A stretch of DNA of 64,000 bases from Azolla caroliniana (GCA_043228905.1 JBHGNT010000008.1:17608001-17672000); one strand, 5' to 3'. Counted from the stretch's first letter, positions 1 through 10,785 are shown. Notes: generated by a model from the sequence alone, not told the origin. Numbers and translations are program-made.

Positions 1-122
1 CAAAGGACAATTCGATTGGACTCACCGACTGAGACCGAAGAAGATCGAGGAAGGCGACTAGGTTCTAGTGTATGACAACAGCCTCGACAACTAGCACCGG
101 GCAACGCGGAAGTTACGGCAAC
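1..122 (+). pseudogene. Ty3/gypsy integrase C-terminal fragment (family of elements B and C)
   Basis: This stretch matches the integrase C-terminal region of elements C (about 50365-50480) and B (about 59915-60030) almost base for base, until homology stops abruptly near base 122. Read in the pol frame it has two TAG codons. One replaces the Trp that element C keeps before VLVY; the other replaces the Gln that element B keeps in DNQHR. It is the 3' tail of a third copy of the family, cut by the window edge on the left and by other repeat DNA on the right. Confidence 0.75.
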
Positions 123-1080
123 CGGATTAGACTTCAACGCTTAATCCTACTTGGTTAAGTTACTTATTATGATCGTCTTTCATAACACACACGTAAGATA
201 TAACAATTAAGACAGAACGGCAATTAACACAGAGAGATAACAACGCTTAAGCTTTCATTAATTAACCGCTAACTATTACATTGTATCCGGGCCTTTAAAT
301 AGGTTTCCGGTCTGTATTACAAAACGGTGCCATCCGCACCTGTTCGGGATCGGTCCAGATCCGGAACGGCATATCGTTCCGGTCCGTCCGTCCACACTCA
401 TAGCTTAATTACAACCACATTCCCACTACTTAAATAACTCTCCGTTTCCCACTCTGGACTCCTTTGCCGGCCGGTAACACTAGGCGAATACAATGCTCTT
501 CGATATTACAACCGCCAAGCCAGTGAGCGACCACGCGCAAATACCCACACAGAGAGAGCACGCAGTGGAGCCTTTGCCGAAGCGCACGGGCTTCTCCCTC
601 GAGCAGAGGCAACTGACCAAAACGTGCAGAGCTCAGTGAAGAAAAATGAGAAGAGTACTCGGTTCCCAGTCCGACCGCACTTCGTTCTCCCCCAAAACGC
701 GATCCCCGTTTCAGCCTTCTCCCCTCTCTTTTATAGGCCGTCGGGGAGGGCTGTCACATCCTGATTACATCATCTTTATTCTTTGTCCCTTCGGACAGAG
801 ATATGCATCGATTTCCTAGCTAACAAATGTGTACTACCTAGTATATTTACATCAGCCGACCTATCCCTAATTATGTACAACTTATCAATACTTGTGCCCG
901 CGCGTAACGGCCGGTTCATGCCTTTTACATTGATTCCGCCTAAGGCCGGTTTTCTCCACGACACCATCCTTCATCGTTTTGACCACAACCACCTCTTGGG
1001 CAAGTGTCATAGAAATGTGTCATGCCTTTTGGCACTAGGTCATTGCGTGAGTCGGGTGGAAACCACTGAGGTTTTAGACT
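123..1080 (-). mobile_element. Unclassified LTR-like repetitive block
   Basis: No protein can be recognised in either strand. On the reverse strand there is a good TATA-like string CCTATAAAAGAG near 728-739, followed downstream by GC-rich leader-like sequence, as in plant LTR promoters. TTTAAATA-type strings near 294 and 430 are further candidates. The block abuts the gypsy tail on the left and a purine run (AGGAGGAGGAGGAA, about 1081-1095) on the right. I could not find its partner LTR, so the boundaries and the class are guesses. Confidence 0.25.
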
Positions 1081-2217
1081 AGGAGGAGGAGGAATTTAAG
1101 ACGAATTTCGTTATGAATAGTTTGTAAGAGAGAGAGATAGAAAACTTGTGAATCCCATGAGTATAATGTATGTATTTTATTACTATCTAGAAACCCTAAT
1201 AATTTTCCCAAGAAGCAACCCAAATTTTCAAACCCCCATATTGCATTTTACTCCCATCCTTATATAGTGATGGGAGAGGCTAAGTATAGCTTACCACATG
1301 GCAATCATCATGTTTTTCTTTCTCCTCTAACTAAAGTGTTCATGCACACTAGATGTGCATGAGTAGCTTTTTCTATCATGCTTTTTCTTCTAATTTGCAC
1401 ACTAGGTGTGCATGAGTAGCTTTTTGTATCATGCTTTTTCTTCTAAAGTGTTTATATACACTAAATGTGCATGAGTAGGTACAATGGTAAGACTTCAAAT
1501 TATTAACATGGAGGTACATGGTTTAAATCTTGCCCTATGCATGTAACAACATTTTCACATTTTTCTCTCTTTTTTTCTTCATAGTTATTCAATCTAGTAC
1601 TCCGTACGTTTTTCACATAGTGTACGAAGTACACTACGACACTCACCCCATCCAAACCTGCACATCCTCTGTTATGTGCCGAAGTTGCTGGTTCTCGTTA
1701 TTCTCCTTCATCCGTAGTACCCTTCGTTTCTCCCACTATGTCAACTTTGTCTCTCCATTTTGAGCACGTCCATTCCTTCCACCCGAACCATTGTCGCCAT
1801 CCGATCCACCATATTCTTCGTTCACTCTTTGAATTGCCATGACCAGTTGGCATGGCTCCTTGTGCTCCCCTTTCATGTCTCGTGCATGTGCCACCTTCGT
1901 CTCAACCGACCAACCCATCATTTATTCTTGTTTTGTGCCTTCCTCCCCAAGGCCTTGTCTGAGAACCAATCTTGACTACCCTATGTAGTCCTTTTAAGTG
2001 CATATCCACCTCTAGATCCTTATGCAACCATACTTCATGCTTCCCACTTCATCCACCATCGTCATACAATCTCGTGTTAGAGTTGACGATCTTCATGTCA
2101 GAGCCCTCCTTCTTTCTTGAGATCTCGCCCTGGGTAACACCCTTCAAATCCTCTTGGCCCGTTTGGCCCTTGTCGTCTGTGGTAGTGCGCTTGCTTGGCC
2201 TCTTCCTCGTGTTCACC
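1081..2217. other. Intergenic or degenerate repeat DNA without recognisable gene
   Basis: Pyrimidine-rich and AT-rich sequence with short open frames on both strands that look random. The only structure is the degenerate tandem repeat at 1344-1480, listed separately. No domain or exon pattern was recognised. Confidence 0.4.
1344..1480. repeat. Degenerate tandem repeat, about 53-58 bp, three copies
   Basis: A unit beginning with CACACTAGATGTGCATGAG and continuing through a T-rich stretch recurs at about 1344, 1397 and 1455. The third copy is the most diverged. The units contain short dyads (CACACTAGGTGTG). Function unknown. Confidence 0.6.
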
Positions 2218-2325
2218 GGCCTATGGAACAACTACCGCAGCTAGAGGAAAATCAATTACATGGCCTATGGAACAACTACCGCAGCTAGAGGAAAATCAAT
2301 TACATGGCCTATGGAACTTAGAGCA
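2218..2325. repeat. 44-bp tandem duplication at the head of a gypsy fragment
   Basis: A 44-bp unit starting GGCCTATGGAACAACTACCG is present exactly twice, starting at 2218 and 2262, and the first bases recur at 2306. It lies at the 5' end of the integrase tail that follows and looks like a recent local duplication. Confidence 0.8.
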
Positions 2326-2650
2326 AGATCAAAGACGCCAGAAAGCGTTTGTCGACCGACATCGGCTAGAGAAAAAAAAGTTGTTCGAAATCTGTCAGCT
2401 GGTGCTTGCCTTTCATACCAAAATGGGGTCAATGCCAGGGAAATTACTGTTCCGATGGACAGGGCCTTATTGGATCACCAATGCAAACAATGGAACGTAT
2501 CAACTCGGCACACTGGCAGGAGAAATAGTGTTGAAATGGGTAAACGGATTTCGACTTAAACCCTACATAGGACCAACCCCACTGAATCCATTTTCGACCA
2601 ATGGTCCGGATGAACAAGCTGAACATTCTGGAATTCTGGAAGAAAACATT
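2306..2650 (+). pseudogene. Tat/Athila-like gypsy integrase C-terminal fragment
   Basis: The forward frame reads through QRRQKAFVDRH, LGSMPGKL-like and FRWTGPYW and on to GTYQLGTLAGE and NGFRLKPY. The same ordered motifs occur at the end of the integrase of element A on the reverse strand (62800-63060), including the GPY/F motif RWxGPxW and the closing NGFRL. Only the C-terminal tail survives; catalytic integrase, RT and gag are absent. It is therefore a truncated relic of a family related to element A, in the opposite orientation. The 44-bp duplication lies just upstream. Confidence 0.75.
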
Positions 2651-2651
2651 T

Positions 2652-3020
2652 TGTGGGGTCAATCATGCAAGGCACTGTCCCATGGGCGTGCCATGTAACC
2701 AAGCGACTCGACATAGGAAGGGGCCGTATGGTATGTATAGTCGAAAGTATACTAGGAGAGTAGTCAAAAGAGTAGCCGAACAAGTGTGGAACCGAACAAA
2801 TATAGTCGAATGAAGATAATAGCCGAGTATAAATATTAGGTAGTTTTAACTGTTAGAGTTTTTTGTTCTTGCCGAATGGCATATTGCATTTTCTTGATGT
2901 AAGCTTCCAAGACACCCTATAAAAAAGGGGCATAGGGCATTGTAAAAAGATTATCGGTCTATAAGTGTATTAAGGTTTAAAATATCTAGTTATTTTTATT
3001 GAGGAACTTTGTGTCCAACA
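2652..3020 (+). mobile_element. Putative 3' LTR of the gypsy fragment
   Basis: Follows the integrase tail directly. It starts TGTGG and ends TCCAACA, carries a TATA-like CCTATAAAAAAGG at about 2916-2928, and becomes AT-rich after it, as expected for an LTR with promoter and R/U5. The 5' partner is not in the window, so the ends are approximate. Confidence 0.4.
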
Positions 3021-3701
3021 ATGTATTTCATCTAATTGTGTAAGGTGATCGGTTTTGGCCGATTCAAACATCAGATAGTTATCTAAATGCAGCCGATCAA
3101 AATAGATTAATTCATATAATTAAGTTATATATCAGTGTAAGTGGTAAATCATAAAACCATCCCTCCAAAACACGATCTTCCTTGATAGGATACTTACTGA
3201 TTAAGTATTTGCATTAACATTAATTCCTCGAAGTAGCACCTTCGAACATTTAAAGCTCAAAGGAATATTTTCCTCAAGCCAAGGAAAATTGGTTTAAGTT
3301 TTACCTTGGTTCAAGGAAAGCTCTAGTTTTAGCATTTAAATCTTGAAGGAAAGCTTTCCTCAAACCAAGAAAAGCTTGTTTGAGCTCAATTCCCCCAGTT
3401 TGAGGAAAGCTTCGATGTAAGCTTCCTTGAGGGATATGCTTGAAGTCGATGTTGTTGCCACATCAAGATGCCACACAAGGCTTCCACGTTAGCTGCCATG
3501 TCACCCTACCTTGTCATTTGCCACATCATCTTACACACACAATTTACTTTTAACTTTAATTAAAACCTTTAAGATCCCCCCATTAAAACAATTAGCCCTT
3601 TCTAGTTTTCCAAAATACCCCTCATTTACCAAACAAATACATACTTAAACCCTATTTCCTTAAACTCACCTTACCCTCTTATAACAATTCAATATACCTG
3701 T
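3021..3701. other. AT-rich spacer with imperfect inverted motifs
   Basis: No gene seen. Between about 3260 and 3445 short motifs of the type AAGGAAAGCT and AGCTTTCCTT alternate in both orientations, so the single strand could fold into a long imperfect hairpin. A run of CCACATCA/GCCACAT-type words follows at 3470-3530. Confidence 0.35.
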
Positions 3702-4016
3702 TGTTGAGAGATCAAGCTCAACTTAGTTTAGTTATTTAGTCAACCATGTAACTTCGTAGTTACCTAGATAGAATCTAGTTAGGAGTGTTGACTATAACGC
3801 CTTAAATAGGACCTTGTACTTAAGTGGGATATTCTAGATCCTCCACTCCTAAGCAGATTTAATATAGGACTTACACCTTAGTACGTATATTCTACTCACA
3901 CATGTGCACCTTTGCACATGATACATCATTGTGGGTAGTTTTGTATTTGATGATGATAATGCTAATTTAATATAGAGTTAATGATCCCCCATCTTGTGTT
4001 GTTCATAAGTGTTAAC

Positions 4017-4058
<42 letters not shown>

Positions 4059-4148
4059 TCTCACACACATATCACTTAATCTTCTGCTTATCAACTAATC
4101 ACATAATTAGGTACTTATTAACCCATACTTAATTACCTAATTCTTAAC
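3702..4148 (+). repeat. 5' LTR of copia element D
   Basis: Nearly the same sequence as 12082-12528. It includes a (TC)n run at about 4017-4054 that is much longer than in the other LTR. The LTR ends one base before the primer binding site. Confidence 0.8.
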
Positions 4149-4149
4149 T

Positions 4150-4161
4150 TGGTATCAAAGC
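4150..4161 (+). promoter_or_regulatory. Primer binding site of element D
   Basis: TGGTATCAAAGC differs at one base from the TGGTATCAGAGC complementary to plant initiator tRNA-Met, the usual copia primer. Confidence 0.75.
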
Positions 4162-4318
4162 GTGTGGTTTAGAAAATCCACTAAGCCCACTCGACTCCGT
4201 GATTGTATGTTCGAGACGCCGACGACAAAATCCGGCTATCCGCTACCGTAGTGCCACTACGTAGCATGTGTACGCGACTGAAGGAAGGAAAGCAAAAACG
4301 AAAGACACTACAATCAAC

Positions 4319-5160
4319 ATGAACACACAAATGGGTAGTTCGCTCCCTAGTGAAAAGCTAGACCAAAGCAATTATTCATCTTGGGAGTACCAGATGAACC
4401 AATACCTTGTCGGCCAAGGGTATTGGAGCTACATCAACGGCACTCAAGAAAATCGACCTGACCCAAAGAACGTATTGCTTGGCAACATGTGTCCACCACC
4501 ACATGCTTAGCCACATTCGAGACGCCAAGACGCTTAAAGAGGCGTGGGAGAACTTGAAGAAGATGTTCACCACCAACACGACCGCCCGAAAGCTTCAACT
4601 CCGACAAGAGTTGAACAACATTTGGCAAAAAGACATGTCCATGTCGGACTACACCGCCAAGATCAAGAACATTTGCGACTCGCTTGACTCCATCAAAATA
4701 AACGTCGACGAAGACGAGATGGTTCAAGTATGCTTGGGCAGCCTCACACAACGATTCGACTCATTGAGGACGACAATCTTGGTGAAGGAAAACCCTCCTT
4801 CGTTCTTCGACCTTCAATCAATGCTAATGGTTGAAAAGAACCACGTCCAAACCAAAACCAAGACATCGAAAGGATAAATGTTCTTCTTGAATTCGAATAG
4901 TGGCCGAGGATGAGGTCGAGGTGGTAGAAGAGGTCGATTCGACCCATCACACGAAGGGAACTCAAACATTTAACAACAAGACAAAAGCCATCAAGGAACC
5001 TTCGGAAGAAGGGGGAGCTTCCATGCCGAATAAGGTCGGCAAACGAGGCCCGCAACTTGCAACTATTGTAGAAAAATCGGCCACCGCGAGGAGTGCCGAA
5101 AAAGAAGAAGTCGACAACTCACGAATTACGCCATCAACTCTGAATAAGACGACTACGGTG
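4319..5160 (+). pseudogene. Copia Gag remnant (UBN2-type) with zinc knuckle
   Basis: The start region reads LDQSNYSSWEYQMNQYL and GQGYWSYI, a typical copia Gag N-terminus. The frame then shifts near 4460. The second frame (4407-4877) continues with LKEAWENLKKMF, ARKLQLRQELNN and LVEKN-like Gag sequence, the family known as UBN2. A damaged zinc knuckle (CNYCRKIGH followed by a shortened spacing to the last Cys) lies at about 5050-5095 in another frame. Gag would build the virus-like particle; this copy has at least two frame breaks and is dead. Confidence 0.75.
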
Positions 5161-5171
5161 AACTATTCATA

Positions 5172-6049
5172 ATGAGGCATAGAGCGAACTCTATGTTGGC
5201 CTCCGACTCCGCTAGCACCTCCAATTCGGAAGATGTGTGGTTCGTCGATTCCGGCACCTCACATCACATGACATCCCACAAAGAGTGGTTCAATGACTTG
5301 CGTACACCGGATCGACCCGGCTTCATAGAGACAGGAGACGACACCACACATCCCATTCGGCACATCGGCAATGTCCCATTCGGGAAAGAAGGCGAGCAAA
5401 CTTGCACCAAGAATGTCTTGCATGTGCCCACAATAACGAAGAATTTGGTCTCCATCGGCCAAATCGTGGAGCAAGGCATGCAAGTACGCTTCAACAATGA
5501 AGGTTGTTTCATGAATAAGTCGAAAAACAAACCGGTCGGCACATTTGATGCCTACGATCGGACGGAGGAAAGGAGTACTTCTCCGATGAATTCACCTCCT
5601 ACCTCCAAAGTGAAGGCATTCGGAGAGAATTATCGTGCCAACACACACCCCAACAAAATGGAGTAGCCGAAAGGAAGAATCGGCAAATACTCGAGGTAGC
5701 ACTCGCCATGATGCATGAGAAGCACATGTTGAACTTCTATTGGGCCAATGCGGCATCCACGGACGTTTTTCTCATGAATCGGTGCACCACTAATGGAGTG
5801 CATGAGGTAACTCCATACAAGCTCCTCGTCGGAAGGAAGCCGATCCTATCACACCTCAAGGTCTTCGGAAGCATTGCGAATGAACGCATGTCCCGAACGA
5901 AAACTGACAGAAGCCCGGCGCGAAGTCTGAGAAATGTATCCTCATACGATAATCGTCCGAGAAGAAGGCATACAAGTGCTACAACCCTTCTACCTGAGCG
6001 GTTCGGGTAAGTCGAGACGTAGTCTTCGACGAGTCCGCATCCTAGTACG
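5172..6049 (+). pseudogene. Copia protease joined to late-integrase fragment (deletion)
   Basis: Protease is marked by WFVDSGTSHHMT (active-site DSG) at about 5237-5272, followed by typical downstream copia sequence such as VLHVPTITKNLVSIGQ. At about 5565 the sequence jumps directly to the end of the integrase catalytic domain, recognisable in another frame as QQNGVAERKNR and MLNFYWANA, and later HLKVFGSIA. The HHCC zinc domain and the first two catalytic Asp residues are therefore missing. The region is cut at 6049 by the GTACG target of element E. Confidence 0.7.
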
Positions 6050-6671
6050 TGTTACGAATCCACTCTCAGATTCGCCTTCACCGTTTGGCCACAACCGAGA
6101 AATCACGAATCATTGCAGCAGAAAATAGGAAACACAGAGAAAGACACGATAACACAGGGATTAACGTGGAAAACCCTATACGGGAAAAACCACGGGAGTG
6201 CAAGACTCCAAACCAAAACTATGCACAGAGAAATATACAATGGCGAGCTGCAAGGCGACGACCTTGAGCTCGCTGTCCTCGCCACAGGCGGCGGTATTAC
6301 ACAGAGGCGTCGACCTCTTCGTCTCTCACGCTCTATCTCTCTCACGGCTGCTCTCTCTTCACTCCTCTAGAGTGGAAAAACAGAAAAATGAGTAGCAACA
6401 TAAAACTGTTTGCCCTAAGTCATATTTATACACATATGACTTTAGGGCTATTTACAAATATAGCCTCCAGGGCCCTTGGCAAAACATATTCACAAATATG
6501 TCCCCGCATCCGGATCTCTCTCCGGGTACATTCATCATCCGGCTCCGTAGCCGGGTCTTCATCATCCGGCTCCGTAGCCGGGGTCTTCATCATCCGGTTC
6601 CGTAACCACAACCGGGCTTGCCGTCATTCATCTCCGGACATCCCATCCGGAGGGACCGAAAAAACCCAACA
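6050..6671 (-). repeat. 3' LTR of copia element E
   Basis: 622 bp, TGTTACGAATCC at the left edge and CCCAACA at the right. It matches 10786-11435 except for about three bases and the lack of one 28-bp unit of the internal CCGGCTCCGTAGCCGG repeat (6535-6610). Confidence 0.95.
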
Positions 6672-6672
6672 A

Positions 6673-6688
6673 ACTCCCCCTTCACTTC
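6673..6688 (-). promoter_or_regulatory. Polypurine tract of element E
   Basis: The reverse strand reads GAAGTGAAGGGGGAGT immediately before the 3' LTR, as expected for the plus-strand primer. It overlaps the stop codon of the RNase H frame. Confidence 0.8.
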
Positions 6689-8436
6689 GGCATGGGATGT
6701 CTCTCCAATCCGATCTTCTTCCGGCATGCTTCCAGCTTGTCGGGTGTGAGCACCTTGGTCAGCATATCCGACCCGTTCTCGTCCGTGTGGATCTTCGTCA
6801 GCACGAACTCCTTGTCTTCTATCCTTTCCCGGATCCAGTGGTATCTACGCTGGATGTGTTTCGTCCGGGAATGGTAGGCCGCGTTCTTCGCAAGGTGGAT
6901 GGCACTCTGACTATCGCAGTAGAGCCGGTACTCCTCCTGCCGGATACCGAGCTCTCTAATGAATTCCTTCATCCATATTATTTCCTTGCCGGCTTCAACA
7001 GCCGCCATGTACTCCGCCTCCGTGGTTGACAACGCAACCGTCTTCTGCAGCCTCGACTGCCACGAAACAGCTCCCCCTGCATACGTCATCACATACCCTG
7101 ATGTGGACCGGCTGGTATCCGCATCAGCCGACATGTCCGAATCGGTAAATCCATCGAGTTCGGGCTTACCGGAGCCGAATCGGAGGCACATGTTCGAAGT
7201 GGCCTTTAGGTATCGGAGTATCCATTTGACCGCGTTCCAGTGCTCTTTGCCGGGATTGCTCATGTACCGGCTCACCACTCCGACTGCATATCCTATGTCC
7301 GGTCGGGTACACACCATTGCGTACATCAAGCTCCCGACGGCAGAGGCATATGGTACTTTCATCATGACCTCCTTCTCAGCCTTTGTCTTGGGGCTTTGCT
7401 TCCTGGACAGCTTGCAGTTTGCCGGGAGTGTTGACCCGACCGGTCTTGCTTCCGACATGTTGAACCGGTGAAGCACCTTTGTCACGTACTTCTCCTGTGA
7501 CAACCACAACTGCTTCTTCTTCCGGTCCCGGATGATGTGCATCCCTAGTATTTGCCTCGCCGGACCCAGGTCCTTCATTGAGAAGGTTCGGTGAAGAGCC
7601 TTCTTCAGCATCCGTATCTTGACCTGGTCTCGTCCGACGATCAACATGTCGTCCACGTACAGGAGGAGTATTAGAAAGTCTCCTCCTTCGAACTTCTTCA
7701 CAAACACGCAGTGATCGGTCTGCGTTTTGTGGTACCCTTCGTCTGTCATGAAGGAGTCGAACTTCCGGTACCATTGCCGGGGAGCCTGCTTCAGACCGTA
7801 GAGGCTCTTCTTCAACCGGCATACCAGGTGCTCCTTTCCTTTCTTCTCGAATCCTTCCGGTTGCTGCATGTAGATCTCTTCTTCGAGGTCACCGTGAAGG
7901 AATGCCGTCTTCACGTCCATCTGTTCTACCTCGAGGTCCATGCTTGCCGCTATGCTCAACACCGTCCGGATGGAGGTCATCTTCACTACCGGGGCAAATA
8001 TCTCGTCGAAGTCGACGCCCTTCTTCTGCTGGAACCCCTTCACCACGATCCTGGCTTTGTATCTCGGGGGGTTTCCGGCATCTCCCGGTTTCAGCTTGAA
8101 CACCCACTTGTTTCGAAGTGCCCGTTTTCCTTTCGGCAACTCCACAAGTTCATATGTGTGGTTCTCATGCAGGGAATCCATCTCCTCCTGCATGGCACTT
8201 AACCACCTGCGGCTATGTGTGTCAAGCTCTGCTTCTTCAAAATTCTCCGGCTCCCCCTCGTCGGTTAGCAGCACGTGCTCTGGTTCCGGAAATCTCCGGG
8301 GGGCCCTTCTCTCTCTTAGAGGATATCTCCGTTCCGGGGCTTCGGTAACCGGCTCCTCCGTTTCCTCTTCATCCGAATCCATTTCGGGATCGGGGCCGGT
8401 TCCGGTATCAGTTTCATCTTCCTCGGCCGGTTCTGT
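6682..8436 (-). CDS. Copia reverse transcriptase-RNase H (element E, C-terminal half of polyprotein)
   Basis: This 584-codon frame follows the TAA at 8437-8439 in the same reading frame as the upstream half. After an acidic linker and the YPLRERRAPRRF-type entry, the RT domain shows WVFKLK, DVKTAFLHGDL, GLKQAPRQWY and the catalytic YVDDMLIVG. RNase H follows with GFTDSD, LSTTEAEYMA and CDSQSAIHLAKN. It converts element RNA to cDNA in the particle and removes the RNA. The gene order (integrase before RT) defines copia. No lesion is visible within this half; it could be expressed only if the upstream stop is read through or if it is a remnant of an earlier intact polyprotein. Confidence 0.95.
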   Translation of the reverse strand, partial: TEPAEEDETDTGTGPDPEMDSDEEETEEPVTEAPERRYPLRERRAPRRFPEPEHVLLTDEGEPENFEEAELDTHSRRWLSAMQEEMDSLHENHTYELVELPKGKRALRNKWVFKLKPGDAGNPPRYKARIVVKGFQQKKGVDFDEIFAPVVKMTSIRTVLSIAASMDLEVEQMDVKTAFLHGDLEEEIYMQQPEGFEKKGKEHLVCRLKKSLYGLKQAPRQWYRKFDSFMTDEGYHKTQTDHCVFVKKFEGGDFLILLLYVDDMLIVGRDQVKIRMLKKALHRTFSMKDLGPARQILGMHIIRDRKKKQLWLSQEKYVTKVLHRFNMSEARPVGSTLPANCKLSRKQSPKTKAEKEVMMKVPYASAVGSLMYAMVCTRPDIGYAVGVVSRYMSNPGKEHWNAVKWILRYLKATSNMCLRFGSGKPELDGFTDSDMSADADTSRSTSGYVMTYAGGAVSWQSRLQKTVALSTTEAEYMAAVEAGKEIIWMKEFIRELGIRQEEYRLYCDSQSAIHLAKNAAYHSRTKHIQRRYHWIRERIEDKEFVLTKIHTDENGSDMLTKVLTPDKLEACRKKIGLERHPMPK

Positions 8437-10755
8437 TTATTCACCGTCTTCGGCCGGATCCTCGAGTGCTAACCGGTCCCTTGCCGGTCGGGACTGCTCT
8501 TCGTAGAGTTGATTCTCACCGGTCGACTTTGAGCTCTTCATCTTCTTCTCCGACTCCCAGTCGGCGAGTGTCTTGTCCTCCATGAAGATGATATCACGAC
8601 TCCTGAATATCTTCTTGTCGACCGGGTCCCATACTCGGTAGCCGAACTCGTCGTTGCCGTAACCGAGGAATATGCATGGCCGGGTCTTTGGATCTAGCTT
8701 TCCTCTCCGGTCCTTTGCCACATGCACATATGCGAGACACCCGAACACCTTCAGATGCCGGTAGGATACTTCCCTACCGGTCCACACTCTCTGCGGCGTG
8801 TCTCCATCCAAAGGTACTGAGGGTGATCTGTTTATCACGTATGTCGCCGTCGACATTGCCTCAGCCCAAAACCCCTTGGGTAATTTCGCATGCGCTAGCA
8901 TACTCCGGACCCTCTCCATTATGGTCCGGTTCATCCTCTCGGCCAGCCCGTTCAGTTCCGGCGTCTTCGGCACAGTAAACTCGAGCCGGATTCCCTTCGA
9001 GCGACAGTACTCCTCGAACTGCCCCCGGTATTCCCCTCCGTTATCCGCTCGTATCGCTTTCAGCTCCTTGCCGGATTCCCTTTCCACTCTCGCGTGGAGT
9101 TCTTTGAAGACGGACAATACTTGGTCCTTTGTCTTCAACGGTGCCGTCCACAGCTTCCGGCTGTGATCATCTATGAATGTTACGAAGTACTGGGCTCCGC
9201 CATGTGACTTCGTTTCTACCTGACACACATCAGTGTGCACCAACTCCAATGGTGCGCTACGTCTCGTCGGTGGCCTTGAGTGGAAGGAGGCTCGGTTCTG
9301 CTTACCGGCCAGGCAATCGGTGCACTTCTCCAGATGCACATGCTTCACTGGGATAAGGTTGTCTTCTGCAAGCCTCTTCATCCCCTTCTCACTCATGTGG
9401 CACAGTCTCTTGTGCCACAGCTCACCGGCAGTGTCGGCTGCCACGTTCAACTCTTCTGGACACAACCGGGCATTCATAAGGTACAGTGTGTTGACTTTCT
9501 GGGCCCGAGCCACTATCAGGCTCCCTTTGCTGAACTTCATGACACCGTTCCGGATGCTACCCGTGTAGCCTTCATCGTCTAGCCTCCCGGCCGAAATCAG
9601 GTTCAATCGAACCTCCGGAACGTGTCGAACATCCTTCAGCAGCATTTTGCATCCGGTCGAGGTTGTCAACCACACGTCTCCTATGCCGGCAATCCGGCAC
9701 GTACCTTCATTTCCCATCCGGACACAGCCGTGCTCACCGGCTGTGTATGATGAGAAGTATTTCTCCTCCGGGGTCAGGTGGAACGACGCTCCGGAATCGA
9801 CCACCCAGGTCATCTCTACACCGGCAAGATTTAGCTCCCTCTCTTCGGTAATGAGCATTATCTCTTCTTCACTTGCCGCGAGTGCCGTCGTTCCTTTCCG
9901 GTCCTGCCCTCGCCGATCCGGACCTCTCCGGTCCGTGGATCCCCGGTATGCACTGTTTCGCTCCGGTGACTTCTTCGAATCGGTGTCATCGGCTCCGTTG
10001 TCTTTTCGGTAATGCCGACAATTCTTCCGGAAGTGCCCCGGCTTCCCACAGTGGAAGCATGTGGGTCTTCCTCTTGACTGCGACCGGGTCCCCGACTTCT
10101 CCCGTCTTTGCGGACTCCGGTTCCATTGTCTTCCCCGATCCGATTCGGTAAGCAGCGCCTTCGGGTCGGAGGCCGGTTCTTTATCTCTCCGACGCGCTTC
10201 TTCGTTCAAAATACTTGTCTTTACCGTTTGTAGAGACAAGTTATCTTCGGTGCAGGAGGTGCTGAGAGTCACCACCAAGTTCTCCCAGCTTTCCGGCAAT
10301 GTACACATCAGAATGATGGCTTGCATTGCATCCTCCAGCGGGAACTTGATCGCCGCAAGCTGGTTCACGAATCCCATGAACGTGCTTACGTGTTCCACCA
10401 TACTCTCGCCGTCCCGGTACTTGAGGTTCACTATCTTCCTCATCAGGGAGGTCCGGTTCAACGCATTCTTCCTCTCGTAGAGGCCCGACAGCTTCCGCCA
10501 CATCTCGTATGCGTTGGTGTCGTTCGCCACATGTTGTAGAACGCTCACGTCGACGTATTGCCGAATGGTTGCAACGGCTTTCCGGTTCAGAAGCCTCCAT
10601 TCCGTCTCAAGTACCCCCTTTGGTATTTCCGACCTGTCAATCGGTTCGTACAGGTCCCGAACAATCAGAAGATCCTCCATCTTGATCTTCCAGTCGGCGT
10701 AGTTCTGCGCATTCAGCACCATCATCCCCGGCTGCCCGCTGCTGCCGCCTTCCAT
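8437..10755 (-). CDS. Copia Gag-protease-integrase polyprotein (element E, N-terminal half)
   Basis: About 772 codons. The longest open frame begins inside the LTR; the Met at 10755 (MEGGSSGQPG) lies just after the primer site and is the likely start. Domains in order: Gag (UBN2-like, LNAQNYADWKIKM), zinc knuckle CFHCGKPGHFRKNC, protease WVVDSGASFHLT, and an integrase HHCC region (HKRLCHMSEKG and CTDCLAGK). The integrase core has HTDVCQV, ADNGGEYRGQF and PELNGLAERMNRT, supplying the D, D and E residues, and ends with HLKVFGCLAYVHV. The frame ends at TAA 8437-8439 in an acidic linker where family members continue into RT. Otherwise intact. Confidence 0.95.
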   Translation of the reverse strand: MEGGSSGQPGMMVLNAQNYADWKIKMEDLLIVRDLYEPIDRSEIPKGVLETEWRLLNRKAVATIRQYVDVSVLQHVANDTNAYEMWRKLSGLYERKNALNRTSLMRKIVNLKYRDGESMVEHVSTFMGFVNQLAAIKFPLEDAMQAIILMCTLPESWENLVVTLSTSCTEDNLSLQTVKTSILNEEARRRDKEPASDPKALLTESDRGRQWNRSPQRREKSGTRSQSRGRPTCFHCGKPGHFRKNCRHYRKDNGADDTDSKKSPERNSAYRGSTDRRGPDRRGQDRKGTTALAASEEEIMLITEERELNLAGVEMTWVVDSGASFHLTPEEKYFSSYTAGEHGCVRMGNEGTCRIAGIGDVWLTTSTGCKMLLKDVRHVPEVRLNLISAGRLDDEGYTGSIRNGVMKFSKGSLIVARAQKVNTLYLMNARLCPEELNVAADTAGELWHKRLCHMSEKGMKRLAEDNLIPVKHVHLEKCTDCLAGKQNRASFHSRPPTRRSAPLELVHTDVCQVETKSHGGAQYFVTFIDDHSRKLWTAPLKTKDQVLSVFKELHARVERESGKELKAIRADNGGEYRGQFEEYCRSKGIRLEFTVPKTPELNGLAERMNRTIMERVRSMLAHAKLPKGFWAEAMSTATYVINRSPSVPLDGDTPQRVWTGREVSYRHLKVFGCLAYVHVAKDRRGKLDPKTRPCIFLGYGNDEFGYRVWDPVDKKIFRSRDIIFMEDKTLADWESEKKMKSSKSTGENQLYEEQSRPARDRLALEDPAEDGE

Positions 10756-10771
10756 TTTCTGCACTGCCGTC

Positions 10772-10783
10772 GCTCTGATACCA
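10772..10783 (-). promoter_or_regulatory. Primer binding site of element E (initiator tRNA-Met)
   Basis: Reverse strand TGGTATCAGAGC, two bases after the 5' LTR end: an exact match to the common plant copia primer site. Confidence 0.95.
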
Positions 10784-10785
10784 CT

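Noticed and set aside
6388-7471. Forward frames opposite copia RNase H
   Set aside because: Antisense to the conserved RT-RNase H frame; no independent evidence.
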